64,000 bases of DNA. Origin: JBBPZA01 sp963728925. GTDB lineage: Bacteria; Actinomycetota; Thermoleophilia; Solirubrobacterales; Solirubrobacteraceae. A program made the translations under genes and the position numbers. Positions 7,921 to 16,242 of this stretch are shown piece by piece (position 1 is the first letter of the stretch; each line of letters begins with the position of its first letter). The stretch spans positions 186,001-250,000 of the forward strand of contig CAVSMB010000031.1 in assembly GCA_963728925.1 (NCBI GenBank), read 5' to 3'. The notes beneath the pieces are model-generated. The model made no database searches. It was given only the letters and a program-made list of their open reading frames with translations, and had not been told where the DNA came from.

Positions 7921-10077
7921 CTACGCGCGGACGCGGGCGCGGCCGAGCTCCTGCGCGACGCGCGCGGCGTAGCCCGCGCTCACGCGCCGCCGCGCACCGG
8001 TGCCGGCCGGCCAGATCGCGATCAGCGCGCCGGCCATCACGATGAGCGCGCCGATCCAGATCCACGTCACCAGCGGAGAGACGATGATGCGGAACGTGGC
8101 GGGCGGCGGGCGGCGCTGATAGCGCGCCGCGATCGCCGCGATGACGATCCCCTGCACCTCCGGGCTGGAGCGGCCGAAGCGTCGGTTGGCGTCCTTGAGC
8201 AGCGGCATGAGGGGCATGATGTCGGGCTGGATCGCCGTCCACAGGTCGCGCGTCGGGCCGGCCTTGAGCCCGACCTCACTCGTCGCCTCCCCGCCGAAGA
8301 AGCGGCCGATCGGCCCGAACTCGCCCACGTCGTTCGAGGGGTAGTAGCCGCGCTCGGTGCGCAGGGTGCCGGCGGGCTTGCCGTCCTTGGCCACGCGCAG
8401 CAGCGCGCCGAGGCTGATCTTCTCGTTCGCCAGGCGCGCGGTCGGCTTGACGTAGGTGAAGGCGTAGCCGCCGACCTTCGCGCTCTCTCCCGGCGACAGC
8501 CGCACGTCGCGCGCGTCGCGGAAGGCCGACGAGGCCGCGACCCCGACGAACAGGACGGCGACCCCGACATGGACCAGGTAGCCGCCGTAGCGGCGACGGT
8601 TGCGGCGCACGAGCGCCACTAGGGCGACGGGGGCCGACTCCCGGCTCACCGCCATCCGGGCGCGAACGCCGCGCCATAGCTCCTGGCCGACGACGGCGAG
8701 CACGAAGGCCGCAAAGCCGAACATCGCGAGCGCCAGCGGCCGCTCGGCCGCGCCAAGCGGGATCAGGGCCACCACGACGGCGGCCGCGACGAGGACCGGT
8801 GCGAGCAGCGTGCGGCGCAGGTTGGCGAGCGACGCGCGCTTCCAGGCGATGACGGGCCCGATGCCCGAGAGCAGGACCAGCGCGAGGGCGAGGGGGACCG
8901 TGTAGCGGTCGAACCACGGCGGTCCCACGGACGCCTTCTGGCCGGTCACCGCCTCGGAGATGAGCGGGAAGAACGTGCCCCAGAAGATCACGAAGCACAG
9001 CCCGACGAGCACGAGGTTGTTCAGGAGGAAGACCGATTCACGCGACAGCAGGGAGTCCAGGCGGTGCTCGGAGCGAAGCTCGTCGCGGCGCATCACCACC
9101 AGCGAGACCGAGAGGAGGACCAGCGCCGCGATGAAGATCACGAACGGGGTCCCGAGCGTCGAGGCGCCGAAGGCGTGGATCGAGTCGAGGATCCCCGAGC
9201 GCACGAGGAAGGTGCCCAGCACCGCGAGCACGCCGGTGGCGAGGATCAGCGAGGCGTTCCAGACCTTCAGCATCCCGCGCCGCTCCTGGATCATCACCGA
9301 GTGCAGGAAGGCGGTGCCGGTGAGCCACGGCATGAGCGAGGCGTTCTCCACCGGATCCCATGCCCAGTAGCCGCCCCAGCCGAGCTCGGAGTACGACCAG
9401 CGCGCCCCGAGGAGGACTCCCACCCCCAGGAAGAACCAGGCCGCGAGCGTGAAGCGCCGGGTCGAGCGGATCCACTCCGCGTCGACCCGCCGCGCCACCA
9501 GCGCACCCACGCAGAAGGCGAAGGGGATCGCGAACAGCGTGTAGCCCGAGTACAGCATGGGCGGGTGGATCATCATGCTCGGATGGCGCAGGAGCGGGTT
9601 GAGCCCCGCGCCCTGCGCCGGGGCGACCGCGCTCTGGGCGAACGGGGTGGCGAACGCCACCAGCAGCAGGGCGAAGAACGCGCCGAAGCCGAGCAGCGTC
9701 GCCGTTGCGTAGGGCGCGACCTCGCGCAGGCGCCGGCGGGTCAGGAACAGCGCGAGGCTCGACCACAGCGACAGCAGCCACAGCCAGAGCAGCAGCGAAC
9801 CCTCCTGGGAGGACCACACGGCGGTGAACTTGTAGAACGTCGGCGTCGTGGTCGAGGAGTGGCCGGCGACGACGTCGAAGCCGAAGTCCGACCGCAGGAA
9901 GGCGAGCTCGAGGACGACGAAGGCGACCGTCGAGAGCAGGGCAAGCGCGTAGACGGCGCGCCGGCCCGAGTCCACCCAGTCCCGTCGGCCCGCGCGGATC
10001 CCGTACAGCGACGCGCCGATGCCGTAGAGGGCGACGCCGAGCGCCAGGATCAGGCAGGCGCGGCCAAGGATCGCCAC
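7921..10077 (-). CDS. ccmF: Cytochrome c haem lyase CcmF
   Basis: The 718-residue polytopic membrane protein starts with a GTG that lies one base after the ccmE stop. The tryptophan-rich haem-handling motif (GWGGYWAWDPVENASLMPWL) is at residues 233-252, with FTAVWSSQEGSLLLWLWLLS at about 84-103. These are the hallmarks of CcmF/CcsA haem-handling proteins. CcmF takes haem from CcmE and attaches it to CxxCH motifs outside the membrane. The C-terminal extracytoplasmic domain (about 520-670) is present. It sits between ccmE and the CcmI-like gene as one transcription unit. Confidence 0.93.
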   Translation of the reverse strand: MAILGRACLILALGVALYGIGASLYGIRAGRRDWVDSGRRAVYALALLSTVAFVVLELAFLRSDFGFDVVAGHSSTTTPTFYKFTAVWSSQEGSLLLWLWLLSLWSSLALFLTRRRLREVAPYATATLLGFGAFFALLLVAFATPFAQSAVAPAQGAGLNPLLRHPSMMIHPPMLYSGYTLFAIPFAFCVGALVARRVDAEWIRSTRRFTLAAWFFLGVGVLLGARWSYSELGWGGYWAWDPVENASLMPWLTGTAFLHSVMIQERRGMLKVWNASLILATGVLAVLGTFLVRSGILDSIHAFGASTLGTPFVIFIAALVLLSVSLVVMRRDELRSEHRLDSLLSRESVFLLNNLVLVGLCFVIFWGTFFPLISEAVTGQKASVGPPWFDRYTVPLALALVLLSGIGPVIAWKRASLANLRRTLLAPVLVAAAVVVALIPLGAAERPLALAMFGFAAFVLAVVGQELWRGVRARMAVSRESAPVALVALVRRNRRRYGGYLVHVGVAVLFVGVAASSAFRDARDVRLSPGESAKVGGYAFTYVKPTARLANEKISLGALLRVAKDGKPAGTLRTERGYYPSNDVGEFGPIGRFFGGEATSEVGLKAGPTRDLWTAIQPDIMPLMPLLKDANRRFGRSSPEVQGIVIAAIAARYQRRPPPATFRIIVSPLVTWIWIGALIVMAGALIAIWPAGTGARRRVSAGYAARVAQELGRARVRA

Positions 10078-10078
10078 G

Positions 10079-10483
10079 TCAGGTCGGCGTCTCTGAGCTC
10101 TTGAACTTCGACGGGCACTTCGTCACCAGCGAGTCCCGCTCGCCGACGAAGACGTCGCCCTGGCGCTTGACGGTGACGATCACCTCGCGCCCCTCGCGGA
10201 ACGGATCGGGCACCGCGCCGGTGTAGCGGACAGGCACCGAGGCCGAGCCGTTGCGGTCGCGGACGCGGAAGAGCAGCGTCGAGCCGTCGTGGCGCACCGA
10301 GCCCGCCGCGACCTTCCCCGTGAGCTGGTAGGAGCGGCCGCTGTCGGCAGCGCCCCGCAGCTGGGACGGGTTGCGCGCCTCGCTCGAGGCGCTGAAGCTC
10401 GTGTAGGCGAGCGCGCCCGCGAGCAGGACGGCCGCGGAGAGGGCGACGATGAGGCGGATTCTGCGCTTGCGCGAAGGGTCCAT
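10079..10483 (-). CDS. ccmE: Haem chaperone CcmE, Cys-type variant
   Basis: The protein has 134 residues with an N-terminal membrane anchor (residues 9-30) and the OB-fold core (YQLTGKVAAGSV, PVRYTGAVPDPFREG). In classical CcmE the haem is bound by a His in a HxxxY motif at the C-terminal end. Here the position reads CPSKF, with Cys123 and Phe127, so the haem ligand is a Cys. Cys-type CcmE (CxxxY) is known from some Desulfovibrio and archaea. The gene precedes ccmF in the same direction and their ends nearly touch. Confidence 0.9.
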   Translation of the reverse strand: MDPSRKRRIRLIVALSAAVLLAGALAYTSFSASSEARNPSQLRGAADSGRSYQLTGKVAAGSVRHDGSTLLFRVRDRNGSASVPVRYTGAVPDPFREGREVIVTVKRQGDVFVGERDSLVTKCPSKFKSSETPT

Positions 10484-10573
10484 GGGGGACGTTTTGAAGT
10501 ATCGCAGGGGACGGTACTCGTCCCGCCTCCAATGCGGCTAACACGCGCTTAACGGACCAAAGGAGAAACCGTC

Positions 10574-10852
10574 GTGGCGCTTCGGCGTCTTAACGGGAGG
10601 ATCGTGCGCCTCCAGCTTCCCGTCAAGATCGAGACTTCGCGCGCTGTTCGCTCGGCGGCGTCACGCCGGCGACGCGCGGAGCGCCGCGCGCCGGCGCGGT
10701 CCTCCCGCGCCATCCGCCCTGAGGACCGCGCCCGGCGCGCCGGTGGCCCCGACGACAGAGCGCTCTACACGTGCGCGTGCGGCTACGCCTTCCAGGCGGA
10801 CGTCACCGCGTCGGTGCGCTGCCTGCACTGCGGCGTCGAGCAGGCCTGGTAG
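10574..10852 (+). CDS. Small basic protein with a C-terminal zinc ribbon
   Basis: The 92-residue product starts at a GTG behind a strong ribosome site (AAAGGAGAAACC). The first 60 residues are Arg/Ala-rich and probably disordered. The last 28 hold two Cys pairs (YTCACGY and RCLHCGVEQAW), a zinc ribbon. Such proteins are frequent in Solirubrobacterales genomes, but I know of no assigned function. Binding to nucleic acid is plausible from the basic tail. It is divergent from ccmE, with a 90-base gap that should hold both promoters. Confidence 0.7.
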   Translation: MALRRLNGRIVRLQLPVKIETSRAVRSAASRRRRAERRAPARSSRAIRPEDRARRAGGPDDRALYTCACGYAFQADVTASVRCLHCGVEQAW

Positions 10853-10932
10853 GCGGGCCGGCGACGGGGTCGACCCGGCGGTCCGCCGACGGGGCCCGTC
10901 CGGCGGCCCTCCGCCGGCTTGGCGGATGGCCT

Positions 10933-11994
10933 TCACCTTCTCCGCCTCCGGTCCAGCCGGCGGTGCGCCGCGGCGAAGGCTGCGGCGAGCGGGGTGACGC
11001 CGGTCCGGCGCGCGTCGTCGAGGACGCCGGCGATCACCCCTTCGATGCCCGCCGCGCGGGCCCGGACGCGCTCGCGGTCGTAGCCCTCGAGCTCCATCCC
11101 GACGCTGATGAGCCCCCCGGCGTTGACGATGAAGTCGGGGGCGTAGAGGACGCCGTGGACCGCGAGGTCGTCCGCGAGGCCGTCGTGGGCCAGCTGGTTG
11201 TTGGCCCCGCCGCAGACGATCGCGCAGTGCAGGCGGCCGGCGGTGTAGGCGTCGATGACCCCTCCCAGCGCGCACGGCGCGAGTACGTCGCAGGGCGCGA
11301 GCAGGGCCGCGGCGGGGTCGCTCCACGTCGCGCCTGGAAGCTCGTCGACCAGCTCCCGGCGGCGCTCGTCGAGGTCTGAGAGCACGAGCCGCGCGCCGGC
11401 CGCGTGCAGGCGGCGGGCCAGCGCTGCCCCGACGCGCCCGCATCCCACGACGACGACCCTCCGCCCGGCGAGCTCGCCGTCCCCGAAGCGCTCGGCGAGG
11501 CAGGCGCGCATCGCTCCCTCGACGCCGAGCGCGGTGAACGAGCTGGGATCGCCCGACCCTCCCTGCTCCTCGGGCATGCCGGTGACATGGCGCGTGACCT
11601 CCCCGATCACCTCCATGTCCTGCGCGCCGGTCCCGACGTCCTCGGCGGTGATGTAGCTGCCGTCGAGCGCGTTGACTGCGTCGGCGAAGTCGAGCAGCAC
11701 CGCGCGGCGCGCCTCGCCCTCCGGCGGGGGCCCCGGGGGCAGGCAGATCACGCCCTTCCCGCCTCCGAGGTCAAGTCCGGCCGCCGCCGCCTTGAGGGTC
11801 ATCGCGCGCGAGAGACGGAGCGCGTCGCGAGCCCCGTCCGCCGAGCTCGCGTAGCGCCACATGCGACAGCCGCCGAGCGCAGGGCCGAGCTCGGTGGAGT
11901 GGACCGCGATGGCGCAGTAGACGCCGCTCCGCCGCCCGCGGCGGATGACCAGCTCCTCGTGGTCGAGGAGGACGAGCGGGCTGTCGGGGACCAT
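10933..11994 (-). CDS. Leucine/valine/phenylalanine dehydrogenase
   Basis: The 353-residue protein has the Glu/Leu/Phe/Val dehydrogenase layout. ELGPALGGCRMWRY and LRLSRAMTLKAAAAGL hold the substrate-binding Lys, and LGGGKGVI carries the catalytic Lys region. TAEDVGT follows, then the NAD-binding fold with VVVVGCGRVGAALARRL and APDFIVNAGGLI. It deaminates branched-chain amino acids to 2-oxo acids with NAD+, feeding branched fatty-acid synthesis or catabolism. No partner genes adjoin it. Valine dehydrogenase cannot be excluded. Confidence 0.88.
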   Translation of the reverse strand: MVPDSPLVLLDHEELVIRRGRRSGVYCAIAVHSTELGPALGGCRMWRYASSADGARDALRLSRAMTLKAAAAGLDLGGGKGVICLPPGPPPEGEARRAVLLDFADAVNALDGSYITAEDVGTGAQDMEVIGEVTRHVTGMPEEQGGSGDPSSFTALGVEGAMRACLAERFGDGELAGRRVVVVGCGRVGAALARRLHAAGARLVLSDLDERRRELVDELPGATWSDPAAALLAPCDVLAPCALGGVIDAYTAGRLHCAIVCGGANNQLAHDGLADDLAVHGVLYAPDFIVNAGGLISVGMELEGYDRERVRARAAGIEGVIAGVLDDARRTGVTPLAAAFAAAHRRLDRRRRR

Positions 11995-12020
11995 CGCCGC
12001 CGGAGGCTATCCCGCCGCTC

Positions 12021-12056
12021 GCGCGGCGCCGGCCTGCTCCGTGGCCGGCGCCGCGC
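12021..12056 (-). terminator. Hairpin terminator after the beta-helix gene
   Basis: A perfect 14-base inverted repeat (12021-12034 and 12043-12056) with an 8-base loop lies just beyond the stop of the beta-helix gene and before the leucine dehydrogenase start. It should separate the two minus-strand genes. Confidence 0.65.
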
Positions 12057-12074
12057 GGGGCGGTCCCCCTTGCC

Positions 12075-13293
12075 CTACGGTCCGAAGTGAAGGTCCGACG
12101 GCTTCCAGTCCACGCCGGCGATGTTGCCTGCGATCCGGTAGTCGCCCGCGTAGGGATTGACGAACTTCAGGTCGCAGGCCCTGGTGAAGCCCGTGCTTGG
12201 CCAGGTCCCCGAGAGGGAGTTGCAGTAGATGTTGCCGCTCGAGGTGTAGTTGGACCCGAACGGCTGCGAGGTGTCGCTGTACTTCTGCTCGAAGACATTC
12301 TGGACCACGATCGTCCGCCCCCAGCCGCTCCCACGCAGCAGCGCCACCGAGTTCGAGTCCCCCCACACGGTGTTGCGCACCATCCAGAGGTTGTTGATGG
12401 GGCCGAACAGCTGGACGTAGGCCGGCCCACCGCCGCAGCTGACGTTGACGCAGGGTTGGTTGTTCCGGACGAAGAGGTTGTCGGAGACCACCACGGTGTC
12501 CACGGTGCTGGCCTGGTCCTTGACGAAGAAGCCCTGGCAACGGTTATCGTGCAGGTAGTTGCCGACGAAGTTAGAGGTGGTCGCCGACCCACACCGACTG
12601 GAAGCAGTCGGAGTGGTTTCCGTTCTCGCGGATGTTCGTGAACTCGTTGGCGAAGACGTAGAGCCCGGCGGAGTCGGCGTCGGGCCCGTCGTGGTAGCGG
12701 TCCGCGCGAATCGCGTCCTCGCCGAAGGGACCGATGAACTGGTTCCCGACGATGGTGACGTCGTTGACTGTCGTGGTCGTGGTCGGGCCGGCGTTCACGC
12801 CGAAGTAGCCGCCGGTGATGCGGTTGTGGCTGACCGTCATCCCGGTCGAGCCCGGCTGCACGGTGACCTCGTCGCCCTTGACGATGAAGCCGTTCAGCGT
12901 CAGGTAGGAGCCGGCGAGCGACGCCCCTGCGATCGTCGCGCCGCCCGGCGTGACCGGCCGGATGGTGATCCCGCCCCCGGGCTTGCTGGACGACAGGCTG
13001 AGCCTGCCGTAGCTGCCGTTGGCGAGGCACACGGTGCTGCCGTGGCGCAGGCCGGCGACCCAGTACTGCACGCCGGCGAGGCTCGTCGCCGTCGCGGTGC
13101 ACGATGCGCCCTGCGCCGCGGCCGTCGGGCCACCGAGCCCCACGGCGACGGCGGCGAGAGCGCTGACGGCGGCGGACGGCAGGAGAGCGGCCAGGCGCCG
13201 CAGTGACTGCCCGGACGATCCTGCCGGAGCGAGCGTGCGCTCGTCCGCGGAGACGCCGCCGCGATCGCCGATGGCGATGCGAAATGCCTTCAC
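12075..13293 (-). pseudogene. Secreted right-handed parallel beta-helix protein, one frameshift
   Basis: The N-terminal frame (from a GTG at 13293) has a basic leader, a hydrophobic signal segment ending in PTAAAQGA, and beta-helix coils (LTLNGFIVKG, MTVSHNRITG, VTIVGNQFIG). It ends in a stop at about 12571 just after SVWVGDHL. The second frame resumes at once with SNFVGNYLHDNRCQGFFVKD and runs to 12075 (KPSDLHFGP). A one-base change near 12575 would rejoin them into about 405 residues. Related proteins are polysaccharide lyases or chondroitinase-B-like; no catalytic residues can be assigned. A c-di-AMP riboswitch precedes it. The shift may be real decay or a sequencing error. Confidence 0.8.
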
Positions 13294-13299
13294 TTTTTC

Positions 13300-13440
13300 C
13301 CGACTCCCTGACTCGGGCCTACGGGGTTAGCTGTCGGGCTCGCGCCGTGAATCGGGCGGCGCTATCGGGGACTCGGCCCCGGATTCGCCCCGTGGACGCC
13401 TCGCGACGTCCCGTTGGGTCCCCCGCTCCGCGGCGCATTG
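13300..13440 (-). promoter_or_regulatory. Cyclic di-AMP riboswitch (ydaO/yuaA type)
   Basis: Read on the minus strand, the leader of the beta-helix gene contains the conserved blocks of this class in the right order: GGGGGACCCAA, then GGGGCGAATCC, a variable hairpin, and CCCGACAGCTAACCCCGTAGG. In actinobacteria this class turns off cell-wall hydrolase genes when c-di-AMP is high. Here it precedes a secreted beta-helix protein. The IS630 copy begins only about 5 bases upstream of the aptamer, so the native promoter may have been displaced. Confidence 0.82.
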
Positions 13441-13441
13441 G

Positions 13442-15721
13442 CTAAGTGGTCTGGCTCGGAAGTTCGCGCACGTATCGATGGCGGGTCAGGCGGCGACCGT
13501 GGTGGGCTGGGTCGTATCGGTCTTGGCGAGGAGCTTGTGGAGCTCGTGGCGGGTGAACTTCCATTGGAAGGGCGCGGCGATCTGCTCGTAGCGGCGCCCG
13601 AATGCCAAGAGGTGCTGCTCGAGCGTGTCGAGGTCGGGGAAGTCGTTGGGGGTGACGACCTTGCGCTGGACGATGGAGAAGTAGATCTCGGCCTGGTTGA
13701 GCCATGAGGCGTGGATCGGGGTGTGCACGACGATCAGGTTCGGCCAGGCGCCTTGGAGCCGATCGAGCGAGCGTTTGCCGCGGTGCGCGGAGCCGTTGTC
13801 GATGACTAGGAATACGCGCTGGGCGCTGCGGTAGGGGTGCTGGCTCATGAACTGCTCGACGAGCGCGTCGAACGGTTCGATGCCGTCCTTCGGGGCGCAG
13901 CGGTCGAAGATCCGTGCGCGCCGCGCGTCCCACGCGGCGAGGTAGCACAGCGCGCCCTTGCGCTCGTACTCGTGCTCGACCTTCTGGCCCTCGCCGCACC
14001 GTGCCGGCAGCGTCTGGGCCTTGCGGTGGCGCGCCTGGATCGAGGGCTTCTTGACTACCTGAACGCAGTAGATAACCGGGGGGTTGGTCGCCGGTGGGGA
14101 TCGGGATGGAGTGGCGGATCGTGACGTCGTCTTCGCCGATCAGCACCTCGCGGACGACGAGCCGGATGATCTGTTGGCGTTGGTCGACGGTCAGGCTCTC
14201 GGCGTTGGCGGCGAGCCGCGCGCGGAAGCCTTCGAGCGTTTCGGTGAGCTTGAGGTAGGTCTCGGCGTCGTGCAGGTCGGCGTCGAGCGCGTCCAGTTGG
14301 GCCTGCACGGTGGCCTCGCGTTTGCGCAGCTCGGACGTGCGAGCGCGGAGTTCCTCGAGCGTGATCAGCTGCTCCTGGTAGCCGTCCAGCAGCCGGCGCA
14401 GCGCGGTCTGAGCGCGGGCGAGGTCGCGCTCGAGCGCGTCCCGACGCCCGGTAGCAGGGTGCGTCGCACGCATCGTTTGAAGCCGGCGATCGATCTCGGT
14501 CTGGATCAGTGTCGGGTCCTCGAGCAGCCCGAGCACTCGGCTCCAGACGAGCTCGTCGACCTCTGCGAGGCGGACCGGTCGGTTCTCGCAGACGCGCCCT
14601 TCGGGGCGGCGGTGGCCGTCGGTGCCCGAGCAGCGGTAGTACTCGCGCAGCTTCCCGTTCTTGCTGCGCGTCGAGCAGCGGTAGTACGCGTAGCCGCAGT
14701 GGCGACAGACGAGGATCCCCTGCAGCAGCGACGGGCGCTTGGTGTTGCGCGGCGAGATGATCCGGTTGCGCTCCAGTCGCTGTTGAACCAGTTCGAACTG
14801 CTCGGCGGTCACGAGCGCCGGTACCGCGATCGGCTTCCACTGCTCGGGCGCCGCATGCTCGCGCGAGGTCCGGGCGGAGCGCTGTCGCCGCAGGCGCGAT
14901 TGACGCGTGGCGCGGACGGGCGCGCCGGTCGCGTGCGTCTTGCCGTAGGCAGCCTGCCCGGCATACGCGGGATTGCGGAGCATCCCCCAGATGGTGGCGT
15001 TGTTCCAGCCCGTCCCGCCGGTTCTGGTCGACACGCCCTGCTGCGAGAGCCAGCGCGCGATCTTCGCGATCGACTCGCCGTCCTCGAGGTAGCGACGGAA
15101 GATCTCGCGTACGACCGGCGCCTCGGTCTCGTCGATCTCGAAGAACGCGTCCGCGTGCTCGGAGCGCTTCACATAGCGGTAGCCATACGGCGCGCGAGCC
15201 ATGACCGACACCGCGCCGGCCCGAGCGCGATGCAGCTTCCCGCGACGACAGCGCTCCGCGATCTGCGCCCGCTCGTACTCGGCGATCATTCCCTGGAACT
15301 GGCGCAGCAGCTCATCCTCAGGGGTGCCGGAGCGCTCGGGCTCCTTCGCGAAGATCACCTCGACGCCGGCGCGCTGGAACTCTTCGAGCAGCAGCACCTG
15401 GTAGGCGTACCGGCGCGCGAGCCGGTCCGGCGCATGACACAGGAGCACCTCGAAGCGGCCCTCGACGGCCAGATCGCGCAATCGCTCAAGCTCCGGGCGG
15501 CGCAACACCGCGCCCGAGACGCCCTCGTCCTCGAACACCAGATCGTCGGTGACCAGCAGCCCGCGCGCGGCAGCAAGCTCACGCAGCGCGACGGTCTGGC
15601 TCTGAATCGTCTGCTCGCGACGCTGACGATCCGAGGACACCCGCGCGTAGATCGCAGCCACCCGGCGCGACCGCCCCGTCGACCGCCCGACCATGCCGCC
15701 GCTGCTGCTCTCGCTCATCAT
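13442..15721 (-). CDS. Large serine recombinase, with a read-through tail created by integration
   Basis: The genuine part is about 556 residues. The resolvase catalytic domain (VAAIYARVSSDRQ, Ser29) is at 20-160 and the recombinase domain at about 180-300. A zinc ribbon follows (CRHCGYAYYRCS and a later CEN), then a coiled coil at about 420-510. It cuts and joins attP and attB to insert and excise the element. The element ends inside its 3' coding region: after SGSQE the frame crosses the left junction. It then reads about 200 meaningless codons of the host transposase gene out of frame, to a stop at 13442. In the circular form it would end EDTNAVGNFEFEALVGRPV(GRSLP), taken from the other end of the element. 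Confidence 0.88.
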   Translation of the reverse strand: MMSESSSGGMVGRSTGRSRRVAAIYARVSSDRQRREQTIQSQTVALRELAAARGLLVTDDLVFEDEGVSGAVLRRPELERLRDLAVEGRFEVLLCHAPDRLARRYAYQVLLLEEFQRAGVEVIFAKEPERSGTPEDELLRQFQGMIAEYERAQIAERCRRGKLHRARAGAVSVMARAPYGYRYVKRSEHADAFFEIDETEAPVVREIFRRYLEDGESIAKIARWLSQQGVSTRTGGTGWNNATIWGMLRNPAYAGQAAYGKTHATGAPVRATRQSRLRRQRSARTSREHAAPEQWKPIAVPALVTAEQFELVQQRLERNRIISPRNTKRPSLLQGILVCRHCGYAYYRCSTRSKNGKLREYYRCSGTDGHRRPEGRVCENRPVRLAEVDELVWSRVLGLLEDPTLIQTEIDRRLQTMRATHPATGRRDALERDLARAQTALRRLLDGYQEQLITLEELRARTSELRKREATVQAQLDALDADLHDAETYLKLTETLEGFRARLAANAESLTVDQRQQIIRLVVREVLIGEDDVTIRHSIPIPTGDQPPGYLLRSGSQEALDPGAPPQGPDAAGTVRRGPEGRARVRAQGRAVLPRRVGRAARTDLRPLRPEGRHRTVRRARRAVHEPAPLPQRPARIPSHRQRLRAPRQTLARSAPRRLAEPDRRAHPDPRLMAQPGRDLLLHRPAQGRHPQRLPRPRHARAAPLGIRAPLRADRRALPMEVHPPRAPQAPRQDRYDPAHHGRRLTRHRYVRELPSQTT
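13486..14051 (-). pseudogene. IS630 transposase, C-terminal half
   Basis: From the insertion point the frame reads KPSIQARHRKAQ, then RIFDRCAPKDGIEPFD. After that come VFLVIDNGSAHRG with the second catalytic Asp and HTPIHASWLNQAEIYFSIVQRKV with the final Glu of the DDE triad. It ends at 13486. It is cut from its N-terminal half by the recombinase element and has no start of its own apart from an internal ATG at 13848. Confidence 0.85.
14047..14076. other. Left attachment junction (attL)
   Basis: The core CTTCT (14047-14051) is followed 10 bases inside the element by the arm AACGCAGTAGATAAC (14062-14076). Outside the core lies the IS630 transposase gene (codons for PSIQARHR). The arm pairs with that at the right end, with one mismatch in 15. 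Confidence 0.8.
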
Positions 15722-15839
15722 CCCTCCGCTCGTTGCCCGTCACACGGCGCCGCTCGGGCGCCAAGATCACATACGCCTGCGCCAGCCGCGCGTCGGCGAG
15801 CCGGTCACCGACGAACTCGATCTCAACGCGCCTGGCCAC
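15579..15839 (-). CDS. Possible small coupled gene between the RHH-like gene and the recombinase
   Basis: A GTG at 15839 overlaps the end of the RHH-like gene. It opens an 86-codon frame whose first 35 residues look protein-like (RRVEIEFVGDRLADARLAQA, YVILAPERRR). The last 47 codons overlap the recombinase start in another frame and are low in information. It may be a genuine short protein that was extended, or chance. Confidence 0.3.
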   Translation of the reverse strand: MARRVEIEFVGDRLADARLAQAYVILAPERRRVTGNERRDDEREQQRRHGRAVDGAVAPGGCDLRAGVLGSSASRADDSEPDRRAA

Positions 15840-16179
15840 CGGGCCGCTCGCCGGCCTGCTCGAGGTACCCGGCCACCGCCGCAGCCGTCGCCGCGCTCAA
15901 CGACACACCACTCGCCAGCGCGCGCTCGCGCAGACCAGCGATCAATGACGGCGCCAACCTCACCGTGAACACCACCGAGCGCTCCGGCACCACCACACCA
16001 TCCGGCCGCGCCAACGCCTCGTTCACGTACCGACGGCCCTGGCGCTCGGACAGACCGTACTCCGACCGCAACACACGAACCGCGTCCGCCGGCGAGAGCT
16101 CGACCAACAACACGACCGCGCGGTTCACCCGAACCGCGTACTCGTCGGCATGAGCACGACGCAACGCCATCAGCCCCAC
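15823..16179 (-). CDS. Ribbon-helix-helix-like protein of the recombinase element
   Basis: The 118-residue protein begins with a helical region containing LSPADAVRVLRSEYGLSERQGRRYVNEAL. A segment VVFTVRLAPSLIAGLRERALASG follows and looks like a ribbon-helix-helix: a strand, then two helices. It lies just upstream of the recombinase on the same strand, inside the element. Small DNA-binding proteins in such places often control the recombinase or its direction. That role is an inference; I do not recognise the family. Confidence 0.6.
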   Translation of the reverse strand: MGLMALRRAHADEYAVRVNRAVVLLVELSPADAVRVLRSEYGLSERQGRRYVNEALARPDGVVVPERSVVFTVRLAPSLIAGLRERALASGVSLSAATAAAVAGYLEQAGERPGGQAR

Positions 16180-16242
16180 AGATACAACGCGTCACGGCAG
16201 ACTCCTCCCCACCGGACGCCCAACCAGCGCCTCGAACTCGAA

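Noticed and set aside
10883..10906. Terminator between the zinc-ribbon gene and leucine dehydrogenase
   Set aside because: The inverted repeat has a bulge and almost no loop, so a stable hairpin of that form is doubtful in such GC-rich DNA.
14084..16153. A 689-codon plus-strand frame across the serine recombinase
   Set aside because: It is the antisense shadow of the recombinase and RHH-like genes, made open by GC-rich third positions; it has no recognisable motif.
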